From Nelumbo lutea (lineage: Eukaryota > Streptophyta > Magnoliopsida > Proteales > Nelumbonaceae), in NCBI GenBank assembly GCA_022828595.1, contig JAKGHH010000004.1, forward strand, positions 80,814,270 to 80,878,269: DNA of 64,000 nucleotides, read 5' to 3'. The notes beneath the pieces were generated by a model, which did not search any database, had not been told where the DNA came from, and worked only from the letters and a program-made list of their open reading frames with translations. Below, one piece after another: positions 1-11,515 of this stretch (positions are counted from its first letter, which is position 1; every line of letters starts with the position of its first letter). The translations under genes were made by a program, and so were the position numbers.

Positions 1-21
1 GCTAGTGGAGTGGTTGGAATG

Positions 22-219
22 TCATTTGCAGCCATCACACTTTTGTATGAGTTGCGCAACATCTTGCTTCATGGTTGGCCAGAAGCACCCTTGTCGGAGA
101 GCTTTATACATAAGGGCCCGAGCACTAGAGTGATTACTGCAAATTCCTTCGTAGATTTCCCTAAGCATGTACTTAGCTCTGTCTAGGGGGAGACACTTAA
201 GGTAAGGAAAGGTGTACAA
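22..219 (-). pseudogene. Integrase N-terminal zinc-binding region of the gypsy remnant
   Basis: The 65-residue open stretch contains 'GCFWPTMKQDV' followed by 'CDGCK', the usual arrangement of the HHCC zinc-binding domain of Ty3/gypsy integrases. The catalytic core would lie left of the window edge. Confidence 0.75.
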
Positions 220-471
220 TCTTCGAAAAAGGTACCCTTTGATGATGCAATATTGAGCTTTGTGTGCCAGCTTCTTGGCTTTGGCTCAATTTGGTGGGAA
301 AGTGTTGTCTTGCAAATACTGAAAGATGGAATCTATCCATGACGGATGTGGATGCATTGGTATGGCGTCTAGAGTTGCTTCAGTGATGCTTGGGTAAGCC
401 AGGGTGTCAACTCAAACAATCCCTCCAAGGTTGGCTTGAGATGAGCTAGCGAGCTTAGATAAGGTGCTATC

Positions 472-927
472 TCAGATGTTCTCAGCCTGTGGTATCTTTT
501 GTATGAAAAAGTTCTCAAATAGGATGAAGAGTTCTTGGACCTTCTTTAAATAGCTGGCCATGATGGGCTTCGAAGTCTCAAATTTTCTGTTGATTTGATT
601 CACCACAAGTTGAGAGTCATTGAAAGGTTCAATGCGTCTTGCACCAACCTCCAACGTGAGGTGTAATCCGGCTATGGGAACTTCATACTCAGCTTCAAAG
701 GCCTTAAAGTTGAATTTGAGGGCATATTCAAGAATGGTGTCATCCAACCTGAGGATGCGGAGACCGGCACCACTCCCTTTCTGGTTGGAGGAACCATCGA
801 TGTGGAGTGCCAATGTTGAAGGCTCTTTGGCTAGATTCAGGGGTTGAGAAGGTGCACTCGGCAATGAAATAGACCAAGGCCTAATCTTCGATAGTGGACC
901 AAGGAGTGTACTTGAGGTCAAATTCAT
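472..927 (-). pseudogene. Second (archaeal-type) RNase H of the gypsy remnant
   Basis: The open frame has 'LHIDGSSNQKGSGAG', then 'EAEYEVPIAGLHL', then 'NDSQLVVNQI' and 'IQKIPQAEN'. These match the D-E-D spaced motifs of the RVT_3-type RNase H in plant Tat elements. It is a close relative of the domain at 45179-45886 on the opposite strand. It would degrade the RNA strand of the RNA-DNA hybrid during reverse transcription. The frame is open here but neighbouring domains are broken. Confidence 0.8.
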
Positions 928-3483
928 TGAGATCTATACTCCACCTTATCAGGCAACCTAAAGTTTCCAACATCTATAGTACTTGTCTAAGTTGTTGATC
1001 TGTGAGGATGCAGATGCTATGGGCCTGGAAGTATGATCGGAGTTTGCAAGACGAAGTCACTAGGGCCAAAGTGACTCTCTAGGTTTGGGTATCTAGTTTT
1101 TCATCGATGAACACCTTTCTTGTATAGTAGATCAGCCTTTGAACTCCATCTACTTCTTTTACCAAGACTGAACCTACCTTCTCATCACTAGTGGAGAGAT
1201 ATAGTAGCAATTGATCTCCCAGACTTAAATTCATCAGCATAAGTGGAAAGTTCAGATACTACTTCAACTACTGGTGTTTGGGGTGCATCCTTACCAAAGG
1301 GCATGACCTTGTATCAATACAGGCCTCAATCAATGGTGAAGGTAGTTTTCTCTTGGTCGTTGGGGTGCATCCTTATCTGGTTGTAGCCTAAAAAGGCATT
1401 CATAAAATAGAGCAACTTGTGGCCTATAGTTGCATTGACGATCTAGTCTATCCTCGATAAAGGAAAATTAATTTTGGGACAAGTCTGGTTGATGTTAGTG
1501 AAGTCGATGTAGATCCTCCATTTTTCATTGACCTTCTTCACCATTACCACATTCGTGAATCAGTTCGGATAGGTCACTTCTCTAGTGAAACATGAGTCAA
1601 GGAGTTTGTTCACCTCCTTGTTTATTACTTGCCATCGTTCAAAGTGAAGATCCTCTTCTTCTATTATACACATTGATAGTGGGGGTTAGTGTTGAGTCGA
1701 TGGGTTTTGACTTGGGGGTCGATCCTTGCCATGTCTGAGTCAAACCCTCAATGGGTTGACTGCACTATGTGTGGAGCTTGTCCCGAAGGTCTAGGCCATT
1801 AGCGGAAAGAGCTTCTCAGGATTCGGATTTTCCTCTGCAGGTTGCTACATAGCATTATTGGGTAGTGCACTGATCTCCTCAAGTGACACCGGTGCTGTAA
1901 TGAGTTGGGAACTTCATTGCTTCATTGGCCATAGATGACGTTGTATGATGATTGTACTTTTAACATTAAGAAGTCCACCATTGGTGTGCTCTTTTAGGGG
2001 TCATCCCCTATCATAATCAGCAGATGGGGTCTTTGATATGATTGCGGAGGTTTCTGCATCTCTTCGTGTCATGGTCATGGTCTCAGTGGACTTCGCAATA
2101 CTTATTTCAACTTCTCTTGTTGCCTTGGGACTTCAATTTGCCGACCATCAAACAAAGAGGTGATCATAGATATGCATCAACACTTTGGTTTGTGTTGCAT
2201 TGAGTGGCATGAAATTCTTGAATGTTAGAGGCAGAGTCCTTGGCCTGTGATCTCGGCGGCGATCCATCCTCTTCCTATCGTGGTCAGCCCGACTGTCATC
2301 CCAATCTTTGCATTTCAAGTCGTGCTAATTCTCCTCATTTTCTTGGTGTTATGTCTACGCTTCCTTGTTGTTGATGTACTTTTGCACCCATGCCAAAAGT
2401 TCGGTTATGTCTTGGGGGGCCTTCTTTTGGAATGAGAAACTGAAGCGCAAGGAGCACAAATCGTGCATTAGGGTGGCTACTTCTACAGACTGATTCAAGT
2501 TTTGGACTGAATCAACTTGGCATTCAACCTCACCAAGGGCTTCCTCAAGGACTCCTCATCCTTCTGCTTGAGCTGCATGAGGTTGACTGACATCTTCCAA
2601 TGTTGCCGACTACTAGTGAACTATGTTAAGAACTTCTCTTCGAATTGGTGAATACCATTTCTGAATTGCTTCCTATAGGGTGGAAGCAAAGGCAGTCGAA
2701 GTGACTTATGGGGTCCTTAAACTGAGCTAGCCATGGAAAGATCGTCCATGATTTCTTGTGTGAAGACTATCTCTTTGTTGGGGCAAGTTCTAGGTGTGGG
2801 TGTGTGGCAATCAAAGTGACTTTTCTAGAGCTCGTTCAGGCGCTCACACATGTCCTTGATTTCACTACTAATGTTGGCGCACTTGGGTGACTTTGGTGGT
2901 GCATGCGGTCCTTGACCAAGCTTGATTTGGTGTTTGAGCACTATTGTTGCTGCTATTATGGCTATACTTAGGGCTTGAGGCACTCCTTGGAATGGATGCA
3001 GGTGCTGGAGTGTTGGGATCCCCAAGAGTGAGTGTTGTGGGCTCTGCTCTAGGCATGAGATCTGGATCTCCAAGAGATGGCTAAGGTTGCTCATGTTCAA
3101 ATTTCAGCATCATGGGGTCTTCTTGGTTCCCTTTGGGGTCCTTGGAAGGAGGATCGGCTTAAGGGGCATCCTTTGAATGGGTGGGGCTGTCTCTAGGATA
3201 CCCCCAAGCTGCCCCATCAACTCCATCACAATGAACCAATCAACCTATCTCTGCAAGGCACTGAATTCTTTATGAGTTATAGGCTTTGACTGCGAGCTTC
3301 CTTGGGAATTGAGGTGTATCTGGAATGGGATCCCCGTGATGGGGACTAAGCGCCAGAGAAGCGGAGGCATGGCTGCTAGTGTACGGGAAAGAAGAGATAC
3401 CAGAGGCTTTTCATACCAATTCTCATAAATGGAGTGAATCTGACATTGCCTAAACCAAGGTGGGTACGCAACAGACAAATACT

Positions 3484-4100
3484 ACCAACTTGGATGAGTC
3501 GATCGAGGTGAAAGGACGAAGTAGTGAACCGGGTAAAACCTGAAACTAAAGCATAGTTAGAGGCCCCGAGAAGGAGGTCCTAGGGAAGGCACTCTGACAC
3601 TCAAGTCAGTAAGCGATGAATAGATCAACCGGGCCGAGCTAGTCCTGGTTGATCAAGGTTGACAAAGCAAGAGAACAAGAAGGCCAGAGAGCAGGAGAGA
3701 TTGGAGAGAGTGTACCTTGAGGGGAGATGCCTTTAAATAGTTGAGTGTTGTGGTGCACTTGGTCACATTCCTTATGAGGCTTAAGGGTGGAGACCGTCTG
3801 CCGAGGTCTTCAGACAATCCAGTGTTCCTTGGCAGGGATTCTTATTGCTGAGATAGACACATCACATGTCCTGATCCTATTCAAGGTTTTCACATGTGAA
3901 TAAGTCCACCGACTCTGGTGCGTGTTGTGCTGGCTTGCCAACGTGGCCTGAGGAGGTTGGGTGATCCCAGGACATAGTAGCAGCCATGTGGCAGCTTTGA
4001 CCGGCCAAGGTACAGCCCAAACAAAGCCTGAACCCAAGTCCGATATAGTTGAAAATTTTTCAAATCAGGCAACCCAACTTGCACCCTATACTAGCTTCAT
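3484..4100 (-). other. Probable LTR/leader region of the left gypsy remnant
   Basis: This stretch lies upstream of gag on the element's strand. It contains a TATA-like ATTTAAAGGCATC on the minus strand (near 3730-3740), placed as in the LTR promoter of the 40-48 kb relative. I could not define LTR ends or a primer-binding site. No credible gene is visible. Confidence 0.4.
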
Positions 4101-5705
4101 GGCATTGTTCTAGTTTAAACATTGTTATAAATTGCAATTTCCAACAGAAAGTGGGTCTTGAGTAGAGAATTTTCTAGGCAAAGACGAAACTAATATAACG
4201 ATCCTATTCATGTAATTACACGTTGAGATTCAGGAAATCCTACTCTATGGGTGATAGATGGTAAGTTCAAAGCTTATTTTTTATATAAGATTTCTCCCAA
4301 GTGCATGCATCCTATTCCTGATAGGGACTAGGCATTTCTAGAAGTAATGGTAATACAGAATAAAGCCAAGTAGCCAACCCACAAGGAATAAAGCCAACTA
4401 TCACCGCCTACATCTCCATATGACCTAGAAAAGGCAAAGAATCAGAGCATGCATGGAAGAATAATGACTTTAAATTCTTGTTTTTGCAGCAAGGAATTTA
4501 AAATCTGCATATTTATACACAAGAATATTAGGCCAGACTCGTTACATTGAGACCTTGATGATTGCAATCAGCAAACCGAAGCATAGAGACAAGGCCACTA
4601 ATCAGTAATCAATTAACCAATCAGTCACGACAAGGCAATCTAATCAGGGCTATGAAAAGGAGGCTCCCCAGGTATGCCAAAAGCCTTTTTAAGTCGTTTC
4701 CCAGTAACCCTTTTAACTGCGGTTTCATACATTCAAAAGATTTCACAGTTTCTTCCTGGGATGGAAGAAGCTTTGGTAAAAGGTAAATGACCGCCCATCA
4801 ACATGGAATCCAGCTCTCTCATCAGGGAGGAGAGGTTTGGTCAGTTAGGTTATATAGATGTGAAACTATCCAAGGTAAGTAAGGATATGAATGCAGAAGC
4901 TTCTGTGCAATTCTGGGCACTAGATAAGGAAAGGAGAACCGGAAATAATAAATTAATTGTAGGTCCATGAGAGAAGAGAATAGAATAAAGCAAAGCAAAA
5001 ACGCATCTTTGTCAAGGCTCACCAGGCCTTCAACTTTGGGTTTTGCTTTTGCTTTTCTTTTAAATGCAGTCTGCTTTTCTCTTTCCGTATGTATTTTTTG
5101 TTCGCCTGCTTTCCTTCACATTGATTTTGCAGCCCAAAGAAGAAAGGAATGTCCCCGAACACACTCCCTAACAATTCTGTTCCAAGTGCTTTGACCAGAA
5201 TTAGCCTTGAGCCAAATATGATCCCTGTATCAATAACTGAGAATTCTTAGACAGAATGAAGGGCATTCTGGGCATTCTGTTGCAGAGAATCTAGCCAAGC
5301 TAAAGGCAATCTTTGTCAGCTAAGGAGGTGACTTGGGTCATCTTTTGTTAGAAATTGGAACAAGGGATTTGATTTTCTAATACTTGCACTATAAGAAAAT
5401 GGGGTCTAGTCTGGTTCACTTTAATACAATTCTTTTAATTTTTAAACAAAGCTTATGCCTTTACCTCCCTGAGACATTTGCAGACAGCTTCTCCATGAAA
5501 GAACTCTTTTCCTGCACATAACCAGAAACAAGGCCTGCCATGCATCATGTAGGAGACAAAGAGAAGAACCTTAACCGTTCCTTTCTGTCACTTTTACTTT
5601 CGTAGTCAGAATAACTTTGCTTCAGAATCGAGCTTCAGGTTTCTTGCGAGAGGCCGCTTCCTTGCAGCTTCTCGCAGCAGCAAATTAAGCAATCAGAAAG
5701 GGACT
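4101..5705. other. Gene-free stretch upstream of the MCTP gene, probable promoter and 5' UTR
   Basis: No ORF with recognisable protein features and no clear transposon ends are visible. The last few hundred bases up to 5705 should contain the promoter and leader of the MCTP gene, but I see no TATA box convincing enough to place. Confidence 0.4.
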
Positions 5706-8700
5706 ATGAAGCTGGTGGTGGAGGTGGTGGACGCCCACAATCTTATGCCCAGAGACGGTGAAGGATCCTCCAGTCCATTTGTAGAAGTTGACTTCGAGAA
5801 CCAGAGAATCAGATCCCACACAGTTCACAGAAACCTCAACCCTGTCTGGAACGAGAAGCTCCTCTTCAACCTGCAAGACCCCAACAGCCTCCATCAGTAC
5901 ACCATTGAAGTTTGCGTCTACAACGAGAGGAGGTCGATCCCTGCTGGCCGCAATTTTCTTGGGAAGGTATGGATTCATGGCTCTAATGTTGTTAAAAAAG
6001 GAGAAGAAGCTTTGCAAAGGTTCCAATTAGAAAAGAAATGGTTTTTCTCATACGTCAAAGGCGATATTGGCCTGAAAATTTATATTTCACCTGAATCAGA
6101 ACCCACAACTCCCCTTCCATCCTGTCCACCACCATCACGTCCTCCTCCTCCTCCTCCCGTTTCTGATAAAGCTACTACTACTGTTACTACTACAGATTAT
6201 CCGGCAGCTACTGATACTGCGGCCACTACATGCAAGGCCGCTGCTGCGGTAACTGGTAGTTCAACTTCTACAGTTGTCGCAGTTGACACCATTTCTCCAG
6301 CTGGAGTCGCTGGTACTACTGGTACTGCTGGTCCTGATCACAAGGAGGCAAAGGAGGAGATCAAGGAGCCTGTAGAAGTGAAAGTCCAGACTACCCAATA
6401 CATACACAAGCAGCAAGTTTGCTCACAAGCAGGTATATCGGTAGAGAGACAGCCACAAGTCGTGCCGTTAATCATGCACCAGATCAACAACCCACAACCC
6501 CATCCTAACCAACAGGAGGAGGACTACAAACTGAAGGACACAAGCCCACAACTTGGAGAACGATGGCCAAGTGGAGGAATACGTGGTGGCGGAGGATGGA
6601 TGAGCGGAGACAAGTTCACCAGCACGTACGACCTTGTAGAACAGATGTACTACCTGTATGTTCGAGTTGTAAAAGCCAAAGAATTACCTACCAATTCCAT
6701 CGCTGGAAGCTGTGATCCATATGCAGAAGTGAAGCTTGGGAATTACAAAGGGACGACTAGGCATTTCGAGAAGAAAACCAATCCTGAGTGGAACCAGGTG
6801 TTTGCATTTTCCAAAGAGAGAATTCAGTCATCAGCACTAGAGGTCTTCGTCAAGGACAAAGAGATGGTGGCGAGAGATGACTATCTCGGGAAGGTGGTGT
6901 TTGATCTAAATGAGGTGCCGACGAGGGTGCCACCCGATAGCCCCCTTGCACCTCAGTGGTACAGACTAGAGGATCGCCGGGGAGACGGGAAGGTGAAGGG
7001 AGAGATCATGCTTGCAGTTTGGATGGGAACACAGGCTGATGAAGCCTTCCCAGAGGCCTGGCACTCAGACGCTGCTTCCGTTCATGGAGAGGGTGTCTTC
7101 AACATCCGATCAAAGGTCTACGTCTCACCCAAACTGTGGTACCTAAGGGTGAATGTGATTGAAGCCCAGGATGTACAACCGAATGACAGAAGCCGTCTTC
7201 CGGAGGTGTTTGTGAAAGTTCAGGTTGGCAGCCAAGTGCTTAAGACCAAGTTATGCCCAACTCGTACCATCAACCCACTCTGGAATGAAGATCTGATCTT
7301 TGTAGTGGCTGAGCCCTTTGAAGAACAGTTGATGCTTACAGTTGAGGATCGAGTGCACCAATCCAAGGATGATGTCCTTGGGAGGATAAGTCTGACGCTC
7401 AACATATTTGAGAAACGCCTGGACCACCGACCAGTTGATTCTCGTTGGTTCAACCTTGAGAAATTTGGGTTTGGAGTCTTGGAAGGAGACAAGAGAAAGG
7501 AGCTCAAATTTTCTAGCAGGATTCACCTCAGAGTCTGTCTGGAAGGTGGTTACCATGTACTAGACGAATCAACCATGTACATAAGTGACCAACGCCCTAC
7601 TGCAAGGCAGCTGTGGAAGCAACCAATCGGCATATTGGAGGTGGGAATCCTGAGCGCACAGGGGCTGTTGCCCATGAAGATGAGAGATGGCCGGGGCGCC
7701 ACAGATGCTTACTGCGTTGCCAGGTATGGACAGAAGTGGGTACGAACCAGAACAATTATTGACAGCTTCAGTCCCAAATGGAATGAGCAATACACATGGG
7801 AGGTCTATGATCCTTGCACAGTGATCACACTAGGAGTTTTCGACAACTGCCATTTGGGGGGTAACGAGAAACCAGCTACCGGTGGCACAGCAAGAGACTC
7901 ACGGATTGGAAAGGTAAGAATTCGACTGTCAACCCTGGAAGCAGATAAGATCTACACACACTCTTACCCACTTATTGTTCTACACCCAAATGGGATAAAG
8001 AAAATGGGGGAGCTCCAGTTAGCAGTTCGTTTTACTTGCCTTTCTTTGGCTAACATCATATACCTCTATGGCCATCCTCTACTTCCAAAGATGCATTACA
8101 TACATCCTTTCACAGTAAACCAATTAGACAGTCTTAGATACCAGGCGATGAACATTGTGGCAGTGAGGCTTGGACGTGCCGAGCCACCACTCAGGAAGGA
8201 AGTTGTTGAGTATATGCTGGATGTGGATTCCCACATGTGGAGTATGAGAAGAAGCAAAGCTTACTTCTTTAGGATCATGTCGCTGTTATCTGGTACAATA
8301 ACTGCCAGCAGATGGTTTGATGATGTTTGTCACTGGAAGAACCCAATCACATCAGTCCTCGTTCATGTTCTGTTCCTCATATTGATATGGTACCCGGAGT
8401 TAATACTCCCAACCATCTTCCTCTATATGTTCCTCATTGGGATATGGAACTACAGATTCCGCCAAAGACACCCACCTCACATGGACACTAGACTCTCATG
8501 GGCAGAGGCAGTCCACCCAGATGAGCTAGATGAGGAGTTTGACACTTTCCCAACATCTAAGCCCCAAGACATAGTTCGATTGAGATATGACAGGCTTAGA
8601 AGTGTTGCAGGGAGGATTCAGACGGTGGTAGGAGACATGGCTACACAGGGGGAGAGATTCCAATCACTTCTCAGCTGGAGAGACCCAAGGGCAACTAGCC

Positions 8701-8876
8701 TTTTCATATTCTGCTGTCTCTGCGCTGCTATTGTGCTGTATATTACTCCATTCAGAGTAGTGGCTTTGGTCATAGGCCTTTTCATGCTTCGACACCCCAG
8801 ATTCCGCAGCAAGTTGCCTTCTATACCGAGCAATTTCTTCAAAAGACTACCATCCCGAGTAGACAGCATGATATAA
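5706..8876 (+). CDS. Multiple C2 domain and transmembrane region protein (MCTP / FT-interacting-protein family), intact single exon
   Basis: The 1056-residue open frame has the full MCTP architecture: C2A at residues ~1-125, a low-complexity Pro/Thr/Ala linker (~135-225), C2B (~314-430), C2C (~476-600), C2D (~640-770), and the plant phosphoribosyltransferase C-terminal (PRT_C) domain from ~778. Two hydrophobic clusters follow at ~880-914 and ~995-1028. Plant MCTPs sit in the ER and at plasmodesmata. Their C2 domains bind phospholipid, often Ca2+-dependently, and some members (FTIP1, QUIRKY) move FT or receptor kinases between cells; this is family knowledge. The start 'MKLVVEVVDAHNLMP' is where C2A normally begins, so no N-terminal residues are missing. 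Length and intronless structure fit the family. The wording of C2A and the linker resembles the MCTP8/9/10 group more than QUIRKY, but the exact orthologue is unresolved. Confidence 0.95.
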   Translation: MKLVVEVVDAHNLMPRDGEGSSSPFVEVDFENQRIRSHTVHRNLNPVWNEKLLFNLQDPNSLHQYTIEVCVYNERRSIPAGRNFLGKVWIHGSNVVKKGEEALQRFQLEKKWFFSYVKGDIGLKIYISPESEPTTPLPSCPPPSRPPPPPPVSDKATTTVTTTDYPAATDTAATTCKAAAAVTGSSTSTVVAVDTISPAGVAGTTGTAGPDHKEAKEEIKEPVEVKVQTTQYIHKQQVCSQAGISVERQPQVVPLIMHQINNPQPHPNQQEEDYKLKDTSPQLGERWPSGGIRGGGGWMSGDKFTSTYDLVEQMYYLYVRVVKAKELPTNSIAGSCDPYAEVKLGNYKGTTRHFEKKTNPEWNQVFAFSKERIQSSALEVFVKDKEMVARDDYLGKVVFDLNEVPTRVPPDSPLAPQWYRLEDRRGDGKVKGEIMLAVWMGTQADEAFPEAWHSDAASVHGEGVFNIRSKVYVSPKLWYLRVNVIEAQDVQPNDRSRLPEVFVKVQVGSQVLKTKLCPTRTINPLWNEDLIFVVAEPFEEQLMLTVEDRVHQSKDDVLGRISLTLNIFEKRLDHRPVDSRWFNLEKFGFGVLEGDKRKELKFSSRIHLRVCLEGGYHVLDESTMYISDQRPTARQLWKQPIGILEVGILSAQGLLPMKMRDGRGATDAYCVARYGQKWVRTRTIIDSFSPKWNEQYTWEVYDPCTVITLGVFDNCHLGGNEKPATGGTARDSRIGKVRIRLSTLEADKIYTHSYPLIVLHPNGIKKMGELQLAVRFTCLSLANIIYLYGHPLLPKMHYIHPFTVNQLDSLRYQAMNIVAVRLGRAEPPLRKEVVEYMLDVDSHMWSMRRSKAYFFRIMSLLSGTITASRWFDDVCHWKNPITSVLVHVLFLILIWYPELILPTIFLYMFLIGIWNYRFRQRHPPHMDTRLSWAEAVHPDELDEEFDTFPTSKPQDIVRLRYDRLRSVAGRIQTVVGDMATQGERFQSLLSWRDPRATSLFIFCCLCAAIVLYITPFRVVALVIGLFMLRHPRFRSKLPSIPSNFFKRLPSRVDSMI

Positions 8877-9215
8877 GGAGAGAAACACAAGCCTGCTCCT
8901 GAATGCTAGCTGATACCACTACAGCAACTGAAAGGCCTGCTTGGAAGTCTGCCATAATTCTCTGTTTATTCAAAATGTTAACTGTTTGGAAGATTCTAAC
9001 ATGTTTTCTGGTTTCTACTTCCTATTTCTTGTATCTTTCTTTGAAAAGAGATGTTTGTATAATACACCACAAAGGCAAGCCTCTTTGCCCACAAGACTTA
9101 AAACTCCTACTGTACTAATACATTTTGTTAAGCTGTGTTTATTCATTGTATCAGTTTTCCATGTTACCCAGTTTTATCATACAATAAGACCAAAACCAGG
9201 TTTATGAGCTAGCTC

Positions 9216-9221
9216 AATAAA
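9216..9221 (+). promoter_or_regulatory. Candidate polyadenylation signal of the MCTP gene
   Basis: An AATAAA hexamer lies about 340 bases after the MCTP stop codon in an AT-rich 3' flank, a reasonable plant 3' UTR length. It is a position-based guess. Confidence 0.4.
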
Positions 9222-9239
9222 GAGAATCATTATAAAGGA

Positions 9240-9949
9240 TTTCAGCTAAGAATACAATGTCATAGGCCAAGCAAGGAACTGATGAAGGTAGTGTATAATT
9301 CTATCATGGACTTTTTATTTTTCTTTTCTTTTTATACTTTCAGTGGGTGGCTAGCTTATGTGGGTGTACAGGAACATTTAGCCATTATGGGGTCTGTTAG
9401 GAAAACGCATTTCCCTGAAATTATGATTTCACCACTGTTCATTGAACGATTATTCTTTTCAAAAGCCAAATACGAGAAGGTTGAGGCAGTCATGTCATCC
9501 GGCAAAGATTAGAAACTTGATAACTTATGAAAAAGTAGGAGGCAAGTTCAAGGGCATATACTTTGACAGAATAGCTAGGTCTCTTCTATTCTCTCTATTT
9601 GGGACTAAATATGTTCTTGTAGATGGTAATTAATTTACCTTATAATTTCAAAAAAAAAAAAGTAGTTTCTGAAGGAACTTGGTCATCTTTTGCAAACAGA
9701 AGCATAAACACATGGATGAAACCACATACTTTTAATGCATCCCATCATAGCATCATATGGGTATATGACAAATTGTAATTTTGGACTTTCAAATTTCAAG
9801 ATGTGAAATGAGAAAAAAAATGAATAATTAGAGAAAATAACCCTTAACAAAGCAGCAAGGAGGAACTAGATTCACACAACCAACCCCACTAACACATAGG
9901 ATAAGGTAGACAACAATAGGTTTGTAGTCTTCATAAGAAGCCTTTCTAT
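9240..9949. other. Gene-free AT-rich stretch
   Basis: Short open frames only, with no recognisable domains. There is a run of A at about 9650-9661. Nothing else was seen. Confidence 0.5.
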
Positions 9950-10250
9950 TGTTACATAGTGTATGCCCTTAATGTACAAAAACATTTATGAATAATATAA
10001 GTGCATTACAGTTTCACAATCACATTTGGTATGTGATTGTGAATTACTCCTTAAATCGGACACTTGTGAGAATTTTGTTAGTTTAAAATGTTTTTAGCCA
10101 TTGGATAAATTTGGGGAATTTATCTTGACAAGGCTCACACAGGAGTATTGCCAAATTGGTGAAGCAATTTGTCTTAGTTGGTAGGGCTAGACCCTAAGCA
10201 CAACCAGTGTGTGTTTGGAAGTAACACTAGACCTAGACCAATTTCAAGTT
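9950..10250 (+). repeat. Fragment of a dispersed LTR family, copy A
   Basis: It contains the string of landmarks 'GTATGCCC', 'GGACACTT', 'TTAGTTTA', 'CATTGGATAAATTTGGGGA', 'GCCAAATTGG', 'TTGTCTTAGTTG' and 'GACCCTAAGCACA'. The same series appears at 10251-10660, 15347-15760, reversed at 22545-22735, and reversed in the complete solo LTR at 35826-37047. It is therefore the 5' part of that LTR. Confidence 0.75.
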
Positions 10251-10660
10251 ATTGTTAAACAGTGTATGCCCTCTAATCAAATTGATGTACATAAATATTT
10301 ATCAATAAATGAATAAAGTACATTATTGTTTCATGTTCTTATTAGTGTGCTTTTGTGAATTATACCTTAAAATGGACACTTATGAGACTCGTGTTAGTTT
10401 AGAATGTTCTTAAACATTGGATAGACTTGGGGAGTTTATCCTAACAAGACTGATACCGGTGTACTGCCAAACTGGTGGAGCAACTTGTCTTAGTTGCTAA
10501 GGTTAGACCCTAAGCACAGCTAAGGGTGTTTATAATAAACACTTGATGTGGACCAATTTTCAGTTATACCCTAAACCTTGGAGACATATGGGAAAAACTA
10601 GAAAATTGCACTTAACCCCAAACATGATTATAATACCGATGTGATTCAGTCCAATAAATT
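10251..10660 (+). repeat. Fragment of the same LTR family, copy B, directly after copy A
   Basis: It starts TTGTTAAACAGTGTATGCCC and repeats all landmarks of copy A in the same order and orientation, then runs further into the LTR. The head-to-tail pair suggests either two nested insertions or a local duplication. Confidence 0.75.
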
Positions 10661-10687
10661 TTGTAAAATATTTTCATATTATAACAA

Positions 10688-10972
10688 TGAGAGAAAAGAA
10701 GAAGAAGATGAAGAAGATGGAGAAGAAGGGATAAAAGAAGAGTTCGATAGTCTCCTCTTCCACCCCTCTCATCTTTTATTAATCTTACTAAGATTGAACA
10801 AATTATAAGTATTCCCTTAAGTGGGTGTTCAACTCATCAACATACTTAAAGAAAGCATAAAAAAAGAATTAAAAGACTATAGAGAAAAAGCCCATTACCA
10901 AACAAAACAACTAGGAAGAACTAACAATAAGATAGTAATGGGCAAAGGCCCATTCAGCCTAGTCCCTCTACA
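10688..10972 (-). repeat. LTR of the copia remnant (~285 bp)
   Basis: The boundaries come from the polypurine tract next to a TG start (minus strand) at 10972 and a matching CA end at 10688. Adjacent 5-bp target duplications cannot be tested because the other LTR is missing. Confidence 0.55.
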
Positions 10973-11202
10973 CTCTCCCTTAAGCTGAGCGTAGATATCC
11001 ATCATGCCCAGCTTGCTTATATAATGAATTAGCTTTCCTTTAGAAACACCTTTTGTCAAAACATCAACAAATTGTTTTCAAAAGCAATAAATGGCAGAAA
11101 AACTTCTCCTAAAGCAACTCTCTCCCGTATAAAATGCCTATCAACCTCTATGTGCTTAGTTATGTCATGTTGAATAGGATTATGTGCAATGGTGATAGCA
11201 TC

Positions 11203-11484
11203 CTAGTTGTCACAATATAGTGTCATTGGCTTTTCACAGTCAATTTTCAATTCTTCTAAAAGTGATCCTAACCACAAAAGTTCTAAAAGTCCATGTGACA
11301 TTGCCATGTACTTTGCTTCAATCAAGGATTTAGCCACTACAAGTTGCTTCTTACTTCTCCATGACACGATGTTCCCTACTACTATAGCACAATAGTCTAA
11401 AGTGAATATCTTATCATCAATACATCCAACATATTCAACATTAGTGTATGCTTCCAACTTCATGTGTGCATGCTTAGCAAACAA
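11203..11484 (-). pseudogene. Copia RNase H domain fragment
   Basis: The 93-residue frame carries 'IVSWRSKKQLVVAKSLIEAKY' -like sequence, 'SHGLLELLWLGSLLEEL' and the terminal 'LYCDN', the standard copia RNase H order. The usual first catalytic motif D-A-D-Y is replaced by 'NVEYVG', and the AEAEY motif reads IEAKY, so activity is unlikely even apart from truncation. Confidence 0.8.
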
Positions 11485-11515
11485 GATACTCTTCCCTAGA
11501 GTCCCTTTGAGTTAA

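Larger units (their letters stand above)
1..3480 (-). mobile_element. Ty3/gypsy retrotransposon remnant, Tat-like, gag-pol region, decayed
   Basis: Read on the minus strand from high to low coordinates, the stretch gives gag-like fragments (about 3480-2250), a reverse transcriptase core (about 1530-1260, with 'MPFG' and 'GYNQIRMHP'), a Ty3 RNase H remnant (about 1180-930), a second RNase H with the 'HIDGSSNQKGSGAG' motif (927-472), and an integrase zinc-finger region (219-22). A second, archaeal-type RNase H placed between RNase H and integrase is typical of the Tat lineage of plant Ty3/gypsy elements, which is family knowledge. Every domain is interrupted by stops or frameshifts, so the copy is dead. 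It runs off the left window edge, so the rest of integrase and the 3' LTR are outside. Confidence 0.85.
10688..11515 (-). mobile_element. Ty1/copia 3' end remnant: RNase H plus 3' LTR
   Basis: On the minus strand, a copia RNase H region (11484-11203) is followed by a purine-rich tract (CTTAAGGGAGAG) and then an LTR beginning TGTAGAGGGACT at 10972 and ending near 10688 in ...TTCTCTCA. The rest of the element (gag, protease, integrase, most of RT) is absent; similarity fades near 11515. The remnant is non-functional. Confidence 0.8.

Noticed and set aside
5685..6026. Minus-strand frame over the start of the MCTP gene
   Set aside because: It is a shadow of the C2A coding sequence with no own features.
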